DNA from: Peptostreptococcaceae bacterium
Lineage (GTDB): Bacteria; Bacillota; Clostridia; Peptostreptococcales; Filifactoraceae
Direction of reading: 5' to 3'
Assembly (NCBI GenBank): GCA_030532905.1
Contig: JAUNKE010000003.1
Span: forward strand, 1-64,000
DNA: 64,000 nucleotides
Shown: in pieces, positions 1 through 9,020 of the stretch
Position numbering within the stretch: position 1 is the first letter of the stretch
How the letters are laid out: each line of letters opens with the position of its first letter
The notes under the pieces: generated by a model
What the model was told of the DNA's origin: nothing
Database searches by the model: none
Seen by the model: only the letters and a program-made list of their open reading frames with translations
Made by a program: the position numbers and the translations under genes

Positions 1-32
1 GGCTTGCTCTTATGAGTTTGCCATTTTTTTTA

Positions 33-54
33 GGGGCTATTTTGCAACAGCCCC
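33..54. terminator. Hairpin at the left edge, possible terminator
   Basis: A perfect 6-bp stem (GGGGCT/AGCCCC, loop of 10) lies 4 bases past the stop of the minus-strand gene. The T-rich side (CGTTTTATTG) follows it on the plus strand, so it fits better as the terminator of a plus-strand gene left of the window. On the minus strand an A-run follows, which does not fit a terminator. Part of the motif, CTGTTGC, recurs in the hairpin at 23608-23649. Confidence 0.35.
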
Positions 55-58
55 CGTT

Positions 59-3000
59 TTATTGTTCTTTTTCATCGTCTCGCTGAACTTTGTAGAATTC
101 CGCTTGCTTCAAATACATATCCGCTTGCTGCGTATAGAAATCCAACTGACCTTCTGTAACCGACAATTGCTTCTGGTAGTATCCCATCTGCTTTTTGTAG
201 AAGTCAATCTGTGTCTTCAAGAAATAGTATTGACTCTTATGATATTCTTCCTGCTGATTGCAGAAGATATCCATTTCGACGGATGCCTGCTCTGCAGATT
301 CGCCGCTCGCATTCAGGAATTCTTCTTCCAGTTCAATCATCTCAGCAGCCGGATCAAACTCGTTGATTGGTGCGGACTCAACTTCAACGCCTTCCGCAAT
401 ATAGTTGTCAATCGAAATTTGATTTTCAAGCTCCGCAAATTCATTTTCTATCGCTTGCTCGGATTCTGAAGCTTCGATTACCGGTTCCTGAATTTCTTCA
501 ATCATCGGCTCTTCGACAACCGGCTCCGGCATTTCTTCAACAACTTCCGCTGCCGGCTCCTCCATTTCGGATGTGATTTCAATCGGTTGTACTTGCGCTA
601 CCGATTCTTCCATTTCAACAGATGTCGTCGCAGGCTCCGGAATTTCAATCGCTTGAATTTCCGCCACCGGCTCTTGCATTTCCACAACCGTCATTTCAGG
701 TGCCGAAACTTCAACCGGTGCTACTTGAGCCGCCGGCTCCTGCGGCAATTCTTCCGCCGCTTGTGCCACCAACGAATCTTCGATAATCGCTTGCGGCTCT
801 TCGTCATTTGTCATGGAGTCCGCAATTTCGTTTTCGTCATCTTCATTGAGAAGGTCGAGCCAATGACTGAAAATCGTTTCTTCCGATTGCGTCTCTTCCA
901 CAATCTCCTGAGATTTTTCTTTTTCCGCCATTGCTTCCATCGCCGCCAAAATTTCAGGCGCAATCACAAACTCTCTTGTTTGCTCGAGTTCTTCCGCCGT
1001 CATCGGAGTATCCATCGGTACTACATTGGATGCAAGCGGTTCTTCCATAACCGGTGTTTCCACATCCGTTGTTTCCGATTTCGTAATTTCAGGCGCAATC
1101 GACAAATCCGCCTTCGCCACCATCGGTGTTACAAAAGGTGTTACCGGTGCAGTCATTACCGTTGGCTGCGGTGCAGGTTCTGAAACCGGAACCGCTACCG
1201 GACGATAAGTCGGTGTTTCCGCAACAAATTCTTTCGGTGTCTCTTGCACAACTTCTTTCGGCATTTCCGAAATCGGCTCCTGTGGTTCTTCGGCGGATTT
1301 TTTCTCCACCACCACATTGTCAACAATATATTTTGACTTGTCATTGGACAGTTTGATATTTACAACGATGCTGTCCGACTCTGAATCAACAAATGCTTCC
1401 GTTTCTCCCAATCCGTCGATATTGATACGCACCGGTACCTTCTCTTCTTTTGGAACTTGGTTTTCTTCTACCGCTTCTTTGTTCATTAACGCAATGTTCA
1501 TCTCGTCAACCTCTCCCCCGATTTCATCCGCAGCAATTTCCGCTACGGCAAATTCAACTGGTGCCGTTTCAAGCACGATTTCCGCATTCTCCTGCGCAAC
1601 TTCCTTAATATCCCCTAAGTTTTCCTGTGCAGAAGCAATCGCCGAAGCCGCTTCTTCGCTCGCTTTTTGTTCTTCCGCCAGCTTCAACTCGCCAATCGCC
1701 CGATTGACCGCGCGCATGATATCTTCGATTGCCGCCGGTCTTTCGTGAATCGGCTGTTCCGTCGCCACTTCCTGAACAACTTCTTCGATAATCGCTTCCA
1801 ATTCATCCTGCGTTACTTCGGTAACATTGCTCAAAGTGTCTTTCGCAATCTCCGGTGAAATTTCTTCCTCCGCTATAATAATCGGTTCTGAAATCTCAAC
1901 TTCATCCACAGGTTTTATAATATCTTCAACAGAAGATTCTATAACCACTTCCGGTTCAACAACCGCTTCAATGAGCATCTCTTGCGGAGCTTCTCCCACC
2001 TGCTCAAAATCCACAACGGCCGTCATCGGTTCTTCAATTTCTTGTGTAAATACCTTTGTCTGTGCCAATTCCGCATTCGCCACGGAAATTTCTTCCGTAT
2101 CCGCATTGAAATCCGCTACATTCTCAAGCGCTTCCGATACCGAAACATCTTCCGTCACTTCATCCGCTTGTTTTGAAACTTGAGCAATCAACTCTTCGTC
2201 CACTGCGATTGTTTCTTCATCGATCAATATGTCCGCAGTCGGCACTTCGTCCAAGAACAACGGTTGTTCTTCCGAAGCAACCGGCTTTTCCTCTTCGATT
2301 TCTTCTTTGTTTTCGACAGCATTGGCTCCCATCTTGGTAAGCTTGTTGAAATAATGGCTTTGGAAGTCCGTAATATTGTTGCGCTCGAAGCTGAAACTTT
2401 GCGTAAAGTGCACCGACTTGACCGCGTCCATCGCCACCGACGCGTTCGCCGCAATCGTATGAGCAAAGACTTCGCCGTCTTCCAATGCCGCCTGCTCGTT
2501 TTCTTCGCTGATTTCTTGCGCAATAGCCTGCTCTTCCTGAGCAATCTCAACTAATTCTTCGGCAATAATCTCTTCTGCGGATTCTTCCGTCAAAGAATTC
2601 TCCTCAATTTCATCCGAAAGCGTTGAGAACTCAAGATTTTCTTCCGCAACAAGCAATTCTTCATCCGATGAAGATTGAATTTCAGCTGCCGGACTTTCAG
2701 AGACATCTTCCAACGAAGGAAGCATCTCGTCCGCAGGCTCAAATATTTCTTGCGCCTGTTGCTCGGCAAGAATTCTCTCCTGCTCTTCCGCAAGCCGTTT
2801 CGCTTCTTCCTCTTGGCGTCGTCTTTCGGCGTTTTCACGCTGAATTTGTGCAAATTTGCTGGTTTCGCTGATGACGGAGCTGTAATCCACATGAATTTCT
2901 TCATATTCGTCCTCGTCATCCAAGCCGTCTTCGGATTGGAACGCATCCAATTTGTCAAACAGACTCTCTCCCGCCGGCTCCTGTTGCTCAGCGACAATTT

Positions 3001-4309
3001 CTTCCGTCATTTCCGAAGCGGTTTCTTCTATTATATTGTCTCTATTTTCAATCTCGGTAGTATTTTCCGGCTCAATCATTTCATCCGGCAATACCGCTGC
3101 GATTTCTTCCGCTTGAATCTCTTCAATCGGCGCTTCAGCGATTTGCTCCATCGGCTCACTCACTTCATCCGAGCTGTCGCCGAAGAAGTCAATCAACTTT
3201 TCTTTCTTTCCAAGCGAAGTGTCATTAAACAAATCAAATTTCTTTTCTTTAATTTCAAAAGGTCGAATCGTGGATTCTTGAGCAATCGGTTGTTCCTGAG
3301 GCTCTTCGATTTTTTCTTCCGGTTCTTCCGGTAAAGAAGCTTCGATGGTCTCAACATTTTCACCAAGGGAAATTTCTTCCGCCTTCACTTCTATATTATC
3401 GGTTGAAACTTCATTCTCAGTCGGAACTTCCGGCACAACTTCATCAAGTGAAACTTCCGGCACAATTTCTTCCGCCTTTTCCACCGCTTCCATCGACTCG
3501 GTTTTTTCTATCGATTGAACAATAGGTTCAGCCTGCTCTTTTTTCTTGCCGAAGATTTCCGCATAGATATCTTCCTCATCCGCGCCTTCGTTGAACAATT
3601 CTTCCAAACTGCGCAATCGACCGGTCACATCCAATCTCGAATCCGCACGCTGCTGGTCGAAATTACCGACAGCGGTTGCCGCTTCCGCACTCGCAAGTGC
3701 CGCCGCATTGGACATCGGTGTCGCCCAGTTCTCATTGTAGTCGTCAAATGCTCCGTCATACGAAGTCAACTCTTTACGCTTACGACTTCTGCCAATCATA
3801 AGCGACATTAAAAATATAAATAAAGGCGCCAGACTGTACACTCCGTTTCGAATCGGATCCAGCTCCGAAAAATAGCTTGTGCTCGCCGCCGGGTCATTGG
3901 AGTATGAAGAAGTCGAATTGAATTTCATAAAGGCAACAAAAACAGACGCTAAACTGATTATAAATCCGGAAACCAAAGTCGCAAATTGGAAGTTGCGATA
4001 TTTCTGTCCCGGTGTCACCTTGTTCATCACGAGATTGACAATTAAAATAATCACGATGAAACTGAGCAAACCGATTTCGCGCATAACGAACCATGCCGGT
4101 AGTATCGCAAAAAGAGCTGCCGTTCCCGCCGCGTCTGAAGTAATGTAATTTTTTCTTGAATAAGCAATCAGACCGATGATGCTCAAAAGCAAAATCATAA
4201 TTGCTATGTACGAGCCGTACTCGGTGTATTCCATTGCTTTTGCAAGGTTAGAGCCGGAAAGTGTAAGTCCAACCCAAAAACTTTTGATAGTTTGTATTAG
4301 ATTCTCCAT
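59..4309 (-). CDS. Large membrane-anchored acidic protein with C-terminal glutamine heptad coiled coil
   Basis: Not recognised as a known family. The ATG at 4309 (product begins MENLIQ) is preceded by TTGGGGGAAAT, a good ribosome site; an upstream in-frame ATG at 4348 lacks one. The 1416-residue product has about four hydrophobic segments in the first ~180 residues and then a basic RSRKRK stretch. About 1,150 residues follow that are extremely rich in Glu, Ala, Pro and Val (EEPVAEIQ-like degenerate repeats) and probably disordered. The last 57 residues form seven consecutive heptads, each starting with Gln, mostly Q-x-x-F/Y-Y-x-x, which predicts a short coiled coil or zipper. No catalytic motif is visible. 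A cell-envelope scaffold or a partner-binding tail is possible but inferred only. The plus-strand open frames across it are shadows of its low-complexity code. Confidence 0.8.
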   Translation of the reverse strand: MENLIQTIKSFWVGLTLSGSNLAKAMEYTEYGSYIAIMILLLSIIGLIAYSRKNYITSDAAGTAALFAILPAWFVMREIGLLSFIVIILIVNLVMNKVTPGQKYRNFQFATLVSGFIISLASVFVAFMKFNSTSSYSNDPAASTSYFSELDPIRNGVYSLAPLFIFLMSLMIGRSRKRKELTSYDGAFDDYNENWATPMSNAAALASAEAATAVGNFDQQRADSRLDVTGRLRSLEELFNEGADEEDIYAEIFGKKKEQAEPIVQSIEKTESMEAVEKAEEIVPEVSLDEVVPEVPTENEVSTDNIEVKAEEISLGENVETIEASLPEEPEEKIEEPQEQPIAQESTIRPFEIKEKKFDLFNDTSLGKKEKLIDFFGDSSDEVSEPMEQIAEAPIEEIQAEEIAAVLPDEMIEPENTTEIENRDNIIEETASEMTEEIVAEQQEPAGESLFDKLDAFQSEDGLDDEDEYEEIHVDYSSVISETSKFAQIQRENAERRRQEEEAKRLAEEQERILAEQQAQEIFEPADEMLPSLEDVSESPAAEIQSSSDEELLVAEENLEFSTLSDEIEENSLTEESAEEIIAEELVEIAQEEQAIAQEISEENEQAALEDGEVFAHTIAANASVAMDAVKSVHFTQSFSFERNNITDFQSHYFNKLTKMGANAVENKEEIEEEKPVASEEQPLFLDEVPTADILIDEETIAVDEELIAQVSKQADEVTEDVSVSEALENVADFNADTEEISVANAELAQTKVFTQEIEEPMTAVVDFEQVGEAPQEMLIEAVVEPEVVIESSVEDIIKPVDEVEISEPIIIAEEEISPEIAKDTLSNVTEVTQDELEAIIEEVVQEVATEQPIHERPAAIEDIMRAVNRAIGELKLAEEQKASEEAASAIASAQENLGDIKEVAQENAEIVLETAPVEFAVAEIAADEIGGEVDEMNIALMNKEAVEENQVPKEEKVPVRINIDGLGETEAFVDSESDSIVVNIKLSNDKSKYIVDNVVVEKKSAEEPQEPISEMPKEVVQETPKEFVAETPTYRPVAVPVSEPAPQPTVMTAPVTPFVTPMVAKADLSIAPEITKSETTDVETPVMEEPLASNVVPMDTPMTAEELEQTREFVIAPEILAAMEAMAEKEKSQEIVEETQSEETIFSHWLDLLNEDDENEIADSMTNDEEPQAIIEDSLVAQAAEELPQEPAAQVAPVEVSAPEMTVVEMQEPVAEIQAIEIPEPATTSVEMEESVAQVQPIEITSEMEEPAAEVVEEMPEPVVEEPMIEEIQEPVIEASESEQAIENEFAELENQISIDNYIAEGVEVESAPINEFDPAAEMIELEEEFLNASGESAEQASVEMDIFCNQQEEYHKSQYYFLKTQIDFYKKQMGYYQKQLSVTEGQLDFYTQQADMYLKQAEFYKVQRDDEKEQ

Positions 4310-4725
4310 ATTTCCCCCAAATCTATTAAAAAAATCATTAAAAATCAAGTCTGTCCATCTATTTTACCATACTTGGAACAACATTTCCACAATCAATTAT
4401 AAAAGATGTGTAATTTTTTTAGTTTTAATTATGTAACTTCACCACTTTAAGCAAAGTCGCTCTTTCTCTTTCTACCCTAAAAATTACTTTTTTATTCTTT
4501 TGATAAAAAAATTTATTTCAAAATGCAAACGAAAATTAAAACGGACTCAAAATTTAGGACATGAGTATCTTTATCCTTCCCTTTTTTCGACATTTTTAAT
4601 CAAGAAATAAGGATTTTCTATTTAAAAAGGCAGTATATTGGGGTATGATAAAAGAGCAATACAAAGGTAGCGATTTTTATTTCTATTTTGATTTAATATC
4701 ATTAAGGTATTTGGAAAGGGAATGT
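4310..4725. other. Intergenic region between divergent genes
   Basis: This AT-rich stretch separates two divergent genes. For the minus gene a TGG-TAAAAT element (extended -10-like) lies near 4366, about 57 bases before its ATG, with no clear -35. Nothing convincing was seen for the plus-strand MATE gene beyond AT-rich TATATT/TATGAT strings near 4634-4647. No hairpin or small gene was recognised. Confidence 0.4.
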
Positions 4726-6093
4726 ATGGCAAAATTTGAAAGGGATTTGACATCTGGGAGTGTTGTCAAAAAACTGATTTTATTCGCTTTGCCCTTTATG
4801 CTGTCCAACTTTATACAATCGATGTATAATATCGCCGATATGTTTATCGTCGGACGCTTTATGGGGAAAACGGGGATTTCGGGAGTATCCATCGGCGGAC
4901 AGTTGATGATGATCATGACCAATGCCGCAGTGGCAATTTGCACCGGCGGCGCCATTATCATCGGACAGTTCATCGGTGCGAAGGAGCGTTGCAATGCGGT
5001 GAAAACCGTAGCGACCCTGCTCACTTTTTTATTGGGAATCGCGGCTTGTCTAACGGTCTTTATGCTCTTCGCTTCCGATAAGATTCTTGAGCTTATCAAA
5101 ACTCCGCCGGAATCGTATGAATATGCCAAGCAATATTTGAGCATCACGATTCTCGGCTCGACTTTTATCTTCGGATACAATTCCTTGACTGCCATCATGC
5201 GCGGAATGGGAAATTCAAAAACACCGCTGTATCTCGTATCCGGCGCTTGCATCATCAATATCCTGCTTGACCTGCTCTTCGTCGGCGTTTTCGATATGGG
5301 CGTTCGCGGCGCGGCAACCGCAACCGTCATCTCGCAGGCATTCAGCATGAGCGCATGTATCTACTTTTTGACGCATACGGATTTTATGTTCGATTTTCGT
5401 CCGTCGTCATTCAAAATTCATCGCGATAAATTAAAATTAATTCTATCGACCGGATTGCCGATTTTGATTCAATCCTTGGCGATGAGTTTTTCATTCTTGA
5501 TGATGACCGTTATCTCCAACACTTTGGGCGTTACGGCATCAGCCGGTTTGGCAATCGTGGCGAAATTTAACGGCTTCGCACTCATGCCTTCGATGGCGGT
5601 CGGCGCATCCGTATCCGCAATGGTCGCGCAAAATATGGGTGCAAATCAAATCGATCGTGTCAAAAAAACAATGCATGCCGGTCTCGGCATCTGCTTTCTC
5701 GTGTCGATTCCGATTTATATCTTCGCACAATTCTTTTCAGCAACATTCATCTCTTTATTTGACAAAGACGCCGATTTGATTGTCGCCGGTGTCGAATATC
5801 TCAAATATTTCAGTTTGGACTATTTGATTATGGCATTCTTCTCACCGGTCATCAGCCTGATAATCGGCTCGGGACATACGAAGTTCTCGTCTTTCTTGGC
5901 GATTTGTTCTTCCGTGCTCATTCGATTGCCGCTCGCCTATTTCTTTGTCATGGTGATGGATTTGAACTTGGCGGGAATCGGACTTTCCGCTCCAATTGCC
6001 AGCTCCATCGCAACCATTGCCGCATGGTTTTACTATTCAAGCGGGCGTTGGAAAGAAAAGGTGATTACCAAAAAAGTGATTCCAAGCACATAA
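4726..6093 (+). CDS. MATE family efflux transporter
   Basis: The 455-residue integral membrane protein has the usual MATE length and two-lobed 12-helix pattern. An N-terminal stretch (LPFMLSNFIQSMYNIADMF) and a related repeat start near the middle (GLPILIQSLAMSFSFLMM). MATE proteins export cationic drugs or metabolites in exchange for Na+ or H+; the substrate cannot be read from sequence. The start at 4726 (MAKFERDL) follows GGAAAGGG at good spacing. The frame is open 27 codons further upstream, but that part has no ribosome site and is poorly MATE-like. The gene stands alone and is followed by a hairpin terminator. A second, diverged MATE gene lies at 20540-21928. Confidence 0.9.
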   Translation: MAKFERDLTSGSVVKKLILFALPFMLSNFIQSMYNIADMFIVGRFMGKTGISGVSIGGQLMMIMTNAAVAICTGGAIIIGQFIGAKERCNAVKTVATLLTFLLGIAACLTVFMLFASDKILELIKTPPESYEYAKQYLSITILGSTFIFGYNSLTAIMRGMGNSKTPLYLVSGACIINILLDLLFVGVFDMGVRGAATATVISQAFSMSACIYFLTHTDFMFDFRPSSFKIHRDKLKLILSTGLPILIQSLAMSFSFLMMTVISNTLGVTASAGLAIVAKFNGFALMPSMAVGASVSAMVAQNMGANQIDRVKKTMHAGLGICFLVSIPIYIFAQFFSATFISLFDKDADLIVAGVEYLKYFSLDYLIMAFFSPVISLIIGSGHTKFSSFLAICSSVLIRLPLAYFFVMVMDLNLAGIGLSAPIASSIATIAAWFYYSSGRWKEKVITKKVIPST

Positions 6094-6101
6094 TTTCACA
6101 A

Positions 6102-6150
6102 AAATACCAACCGAGCTGTTCGAGAAAACGAACTTTGACGGTTGGTATTT
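6102..6150 (+). terminator. Rho-independent terminator of the MATE gene
   Basis: A perfect 12-bp stem (AAATACCAACCG at 6102-6113 with its complement at 6139-6150) is followed by GAATTTTA. It lies directly after the MATE stop codon and could also act for the convergent minus-strand gene. Confidence 0.75.
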
Positions 6151-6226
6151 GAATTTTATCTCAATTATTCATGCCAATTTTGCAGAAATTCCTATTCATT
6201 TCCAAATCCCGAAGCAAACGCTTCAT

Positions 6227-7177
6227 TTATATATCATCCTTCCAAATATCTTCTCGTTTGAATTTCAAATATCTCAAATCCTTCGGTTTTTTCTCCGGGT
6301 CGTCGATATTCGCATAGTTGATGGCTTTCGGCAGTCCGAACACCCAAATGAATCCCGTACATCCGAAAGACAGCATGAAATCCCATAGATAGATTGCCAG
6401 CATATCGATTCCGCCACCGAAAATAATGCTCGGCAAGCGATTGAAAACCTGCCAATAACTCATCCCATGCGACATCGTAACATCCGTATGGACAATCGCC
6501 GACCAACCCAACATCTTTCCCAGAAACAATCCGAAGAAAGAAAGCCCGTAAATCGCAATCGCTCCGTAACCGCTGACTTTTCCCGAACCGAAAACCGTGT
6601 ATCCGATAAAAGGCAACCAGCCCATCGCCAAAGCGATAAAAATACATCCCGCATAAAATCGAAAATTGAGCGGAATCAAAAGTGTGATAAAGGCCGTCAG
6701 TCCGATTCCCAAAAACATCCCGATAATCGCACCGAGCGTTGCCAAAGTTTTGTTCTCGATGATCTCGCCGTCTTTGACAATAGACTTCTTCTTTTTAGTT
6801 TTTACTCCCCCGCTTTCATCCTTCTGCACTTCAACATAAGGCTGTATGTAAGCATTTTTCTTCATATAAGCGATAATCTTATCGATCGTTTCGGCAATCA
6901 CAAGCTCCATCCCGACTTCATCATGATGTGCCATCAGTAAGAAACATCCCCGCTTATATCTTACCTGATGAATGCATTTCCCATCGACCAAACTCTCCAT
7001 GAATTCCGCCTGCTCCAATTCATCTTCCATACTCGGAATGCCGTCAATCTTCATCCACAGCTCATTTTGGTCGTTGAGCCGAGCAGTGAAAGGATAATTA
7101 TCAATCTTGCCGGCTATATCCCACTCACCCGAATCCGCTAAATTGTATCTTTCTTTCAAAAAATCAAAAGTAAACAT
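6227..7177 (-). CDS. Conserved-type membrane protein of unknown function
   Basis: Not recognised. The 316-residue product starts with a soluble domain of about 140 residues (MFTFDFLKERYNL; contains GCFLLMAHHDE), which resembles small YbjN-like or chaperone-like domains only vaguely. A basic linker (KTKKKK) follows, then four to five hydrophobic segments (~145-290) and a charged tail ending in WKDDI. The start is supported by GAGGAGGAAAG just before the ATG. It is transcribed alone from a promoter at 7210-7238 and converges on the MATE gene. Confidence 0.7.
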   Translation of the reverse strand: MFTFDFLKERYNLADSGEWDIAGKIDNYPFTARLNDQNELWMKIDGIPSMEDELEQAEFMESLVDGKCIHQVRYKRGCFLLMAHHDEVGMELVIAETIDKIIAYMKKNAYIQPYVEVQKDESGGVKTKKKKSIVKDGEIIENKTLATLGAIIGMFLGIGLTAFITLLIPLNFRFYAGCIFIALAMGWLPFIGYTVFGSGKVSGYGAIAIYGLSFFGLFLGKMLGWSAIVHTDVTMSHGMSYWQVFNRLPSIIFGGGIDMLAIYLWDFMLSFGCTGFIWVFGLPKAINYANIDDPEKKPKDLRYLKFKREDIWKDDI

Positions 7178-7209
7178 CTTTCCTCCTCTATCCCCGTTCG
7201 ACTACTTCT

Positions 7210-7238
7210 ATGATAGCATATCCGATTATCGAATTCAA
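7210..7238 (-). promoter_or_regulatory. Sigma-A-type promoter of the 6227-7177 gene
   Basis: On the minus strand TTGAAT and TATCAT are separated by 17 bases, and the -10 lies about 33 bases before the ATG. Confidence 0.55.
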
Positions 7239-7264
7239 TCAATCAATTCTCTTTTAATTTACCC

Positions 7265-7294
7265 AAAAAAGCCACCGGACTTTCATCCGATGGC
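7265..7294 (-). terminator. Terminator downstream of thiD
   Basis: On the minus strand a 9-bp stem with one G-U-type pair (GCCATCGGA/TCCGGTGGC) is followed by six T. It begins 6 bases after the thiD stop codon. Confidence 0.85.
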
Positions 7295-7300
7295 TCAATT

Positions 7301-8077
7301 TTATAAATGATACATGTGATTGAGCGGCCCGCGACCGCTTCCGATAGCCAAACCGTCCGCAATCGCCCCAGCGACATAAGCCTTTGCCGAAGCGACCGAC
7401 TCTTCCAACGATTTTCCTAAAGCCAAGTTACTTGCAATCGCCGATGACAAAGTACAACCCGTACCATGAGTGTTCGGATTTTCAATCAGCTTTCCGTCAA
7501 AACACTTCCACTGACCGCCAAACAAAATATCCATCTTGCCGCTTTCCAAATGACCGCCCTTTATCAACACCGCCACCTTGTACTTCTCAAAAATCTTTTG
7601 AGCCGCCGACTTCATCTCATCCACCGTACGAATGGAAAACCCCGACAAAATCTCCGCCTCATATAAATTCGGCGTAATCAAGTTTGCAATCGGAAACAGC
7701 TTTTTCTCCAGCGCCGCAATCTCATCTTCCGCAATCAAGCGGGTGCCCGATGTCGAAACCATCAACGGATCCAAAACAATATTCTTCGCTTGATACTGCA
7801 ACAGCTTATTCGCAATGATTTCTATCGTTTGGATATTTGAAACCATGCCGATTTTTACCGCATCCGGAAAAATATCCGTAAATACCGCATCCATCTGCGC
7901 CGCAATCACATCCGGCGAGACATCCTCAATCGCCGTCACCCCCAAAGTATTTTGAGCCGTAATCGCCGTGATGACCGACATCCCGAACACCTTGTGCACC
8001 GTCATCGTCTTCAAATCCGCCTGAATACCCGCACCGCCCGAACAATCCGAGCCCGCAATCGTCAACACTTTTTTCAT
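7301..8077 (-). CDS. thiD: Hydroxymethylpyrimidine/phosphomethylpyrimidine kinase
   Basis: ThiD phosphorylates HMP and then HMP-P to HMP-PP, the pyrimidine half of thiamine. The 258 residues match the family length. Visible hallmarks are the N-terminal AGSDCSGGAGIQADLKT substrate and nucleotide motif, DPLMVSTSG, TPNLYEAE, VLIKGGH, and the C-terminal NTHGTGCTLSSAIA anion-hole and catalytic segment of the PfkB/ribokinase-like fold. AAGGAG precedes the ATG. It lies downstream of thiC in the same orientation, but two copies of the non-coding repeat separate them by about 940 bases. Whether it is read through from the TPP-controlled thiC promoter or has its own promoter is not clear. No thiE or thiM is in the window. 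Confidence 0.95.
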   Translation of the reverse strand: MKKVLTIAGSDCSGGAGIQADLKTMTVHKVFGMSVITAITAQNTLGVTAIEDVSPDVIAAQMDAVFTDIFPDAVKIGMVSNIQTIEIIANKLLQYQAKNIVLDPLMVSTSGTRLIAEDEIAALEKKLFPIANLITPNLYEAEILSGFSIRTVDEMKSAAQKIFEKYKVAVLIKGGHLESGKMDILFGGQWKCFDGKLIENPNTHGTGCTLSSAIASNLALGKSLEESVASAKAYVAGAIADGLAIGSGRGPLNHMYHL

Positions 8078-8187
8078 AAAAACTCCTTACAATAAAAACC
8101 AAATCCCTGTTGATACTTTCAATTCATACATTCCAAAACCATCATCTGCCAAATCCGATTTGCCAAGCAAAAAACGAGTTTCTTCCT

Positions 8188-8589
8188 AAAAGCTTTGTTT
8201 TGCTTTATCTTAAAAATCTTAACGAGCGAATCCGACAGTTTATTTCTCGCAAGCTAAAGCAAAAAGAATGCAAGCTATGATATGAGCATCGGCAATGAAA
8301 GTTAATCGGCTTTATCACAAAAATCCCAATGCGTAAGTTCGTAAAAATTCAGACCCGGACGCACGATGCGGACGGGAGCTTCGTGAAACACGATGTTTCT
8401 TACGAAGCGCTCGAATTTTTTGAACGCACAAATTTGATTTTTCATAAAGCCGATTCGTTGAAAGGCGATGTTCATAACTGCATTCATTTTACGATGTGCA
8501 AGTTTGATTTTTCTTAAAGCATAAATCTGAGCGTCAGTAATGTCTTTCGAAAAAGCTACACCCTATTCCGCGAATACTCGAATGAATAC
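8188..8589 (+). repeat. Dispersed non-coding repeat, copy 1 of 4 (5' truncated)
   Basis: This copy begins at AAAGCTTTG and lacks the 5' hairpin module of the other copies. It contains the shared core with a strong hairpin at 8378-8408 (stem GCTTCGT-GAAAC). It also has an inner segment (~8420-8495) that copies 2 and 4 have lost. It ends in the shared CCGCGAAYACTCGAAYGAA tail. Small open frames on both strands follow the repeat and are not supported as genes. Confidence 0.85.
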
Positions 8590-9020
8590 AATTTCGGAAT
8601 GCCCCAAGCATTCCTACTTTTTCCCTTCCCCGCAAGAGAGCGTGTTCACCGGAATAAACATACTCATAAAGCTTTTAGAAAAGACATTATCTGAAAGCTT
8701 TGTTTTGCTTTATCTTAAAAATCTTAACGAGCGAATCCGACAGTTTATTTCTCGCAAGCTAAAGCAAAAAGAATGCAAGCTATGATATGAGCATCGGCAA
8801 TGAAAGTTAATCGGCTTTATCACAAAAATCCCAATGCGTAAGTTCGTAAAAATTCAGACCCGGACGCACGATGCGGACGGGAGCTTCGTGAAACACGATG
8901 TTTCTTACGAAGCGCTCGAAACTTTACGATGTGCAAGTTTGATTTTTCTTAAAGCATAATCCGAGCGTCAGTAATGTCTTTCGAAAAAGTTACATCCTAT
9001 TCCGCGAACACTCGAACGAA
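8590..9020 (+). repeat. Dispersed non-coding repeat, copy 2 of 4
   Basis: It starts with the hairpin GGAATGC-cccaa-GCATTCC (8596-8614), runs through the AAAGCTTT pair and the core hairpin at 8883-8913, and ends in the CGAACACTCGAACGAA tail. The tail touches the thiC stop codon at 9021-9023. Relative to copy 1 about 80 bases are missing after the core hairpin. Confidence 0.85.

Noticed and set aside
33-54. Left-edge hairpin with GGGCTGTTGCAAA as an IS6-family inverted-repeat end
   Set aside because: Only a short resemblance. No transposase or second end is in view, and a similar motif at 23608-23649 works as an ordinary terminator.
62-3334. Many long plus-strand frames opposite the acidic membrane protein
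   Set aside because: They are shadows of GAA/GAG-rich codons. Their products are rich in Phe, Leu, Arg and His without domains or ribosome sites.
8302-8517. Short open frames on both strands within the repeat copies
   Set aside because: They follow the repeat, recur unchanged only where the repeat is intact, break in copies 2 and 4, and have no ribosome sites.
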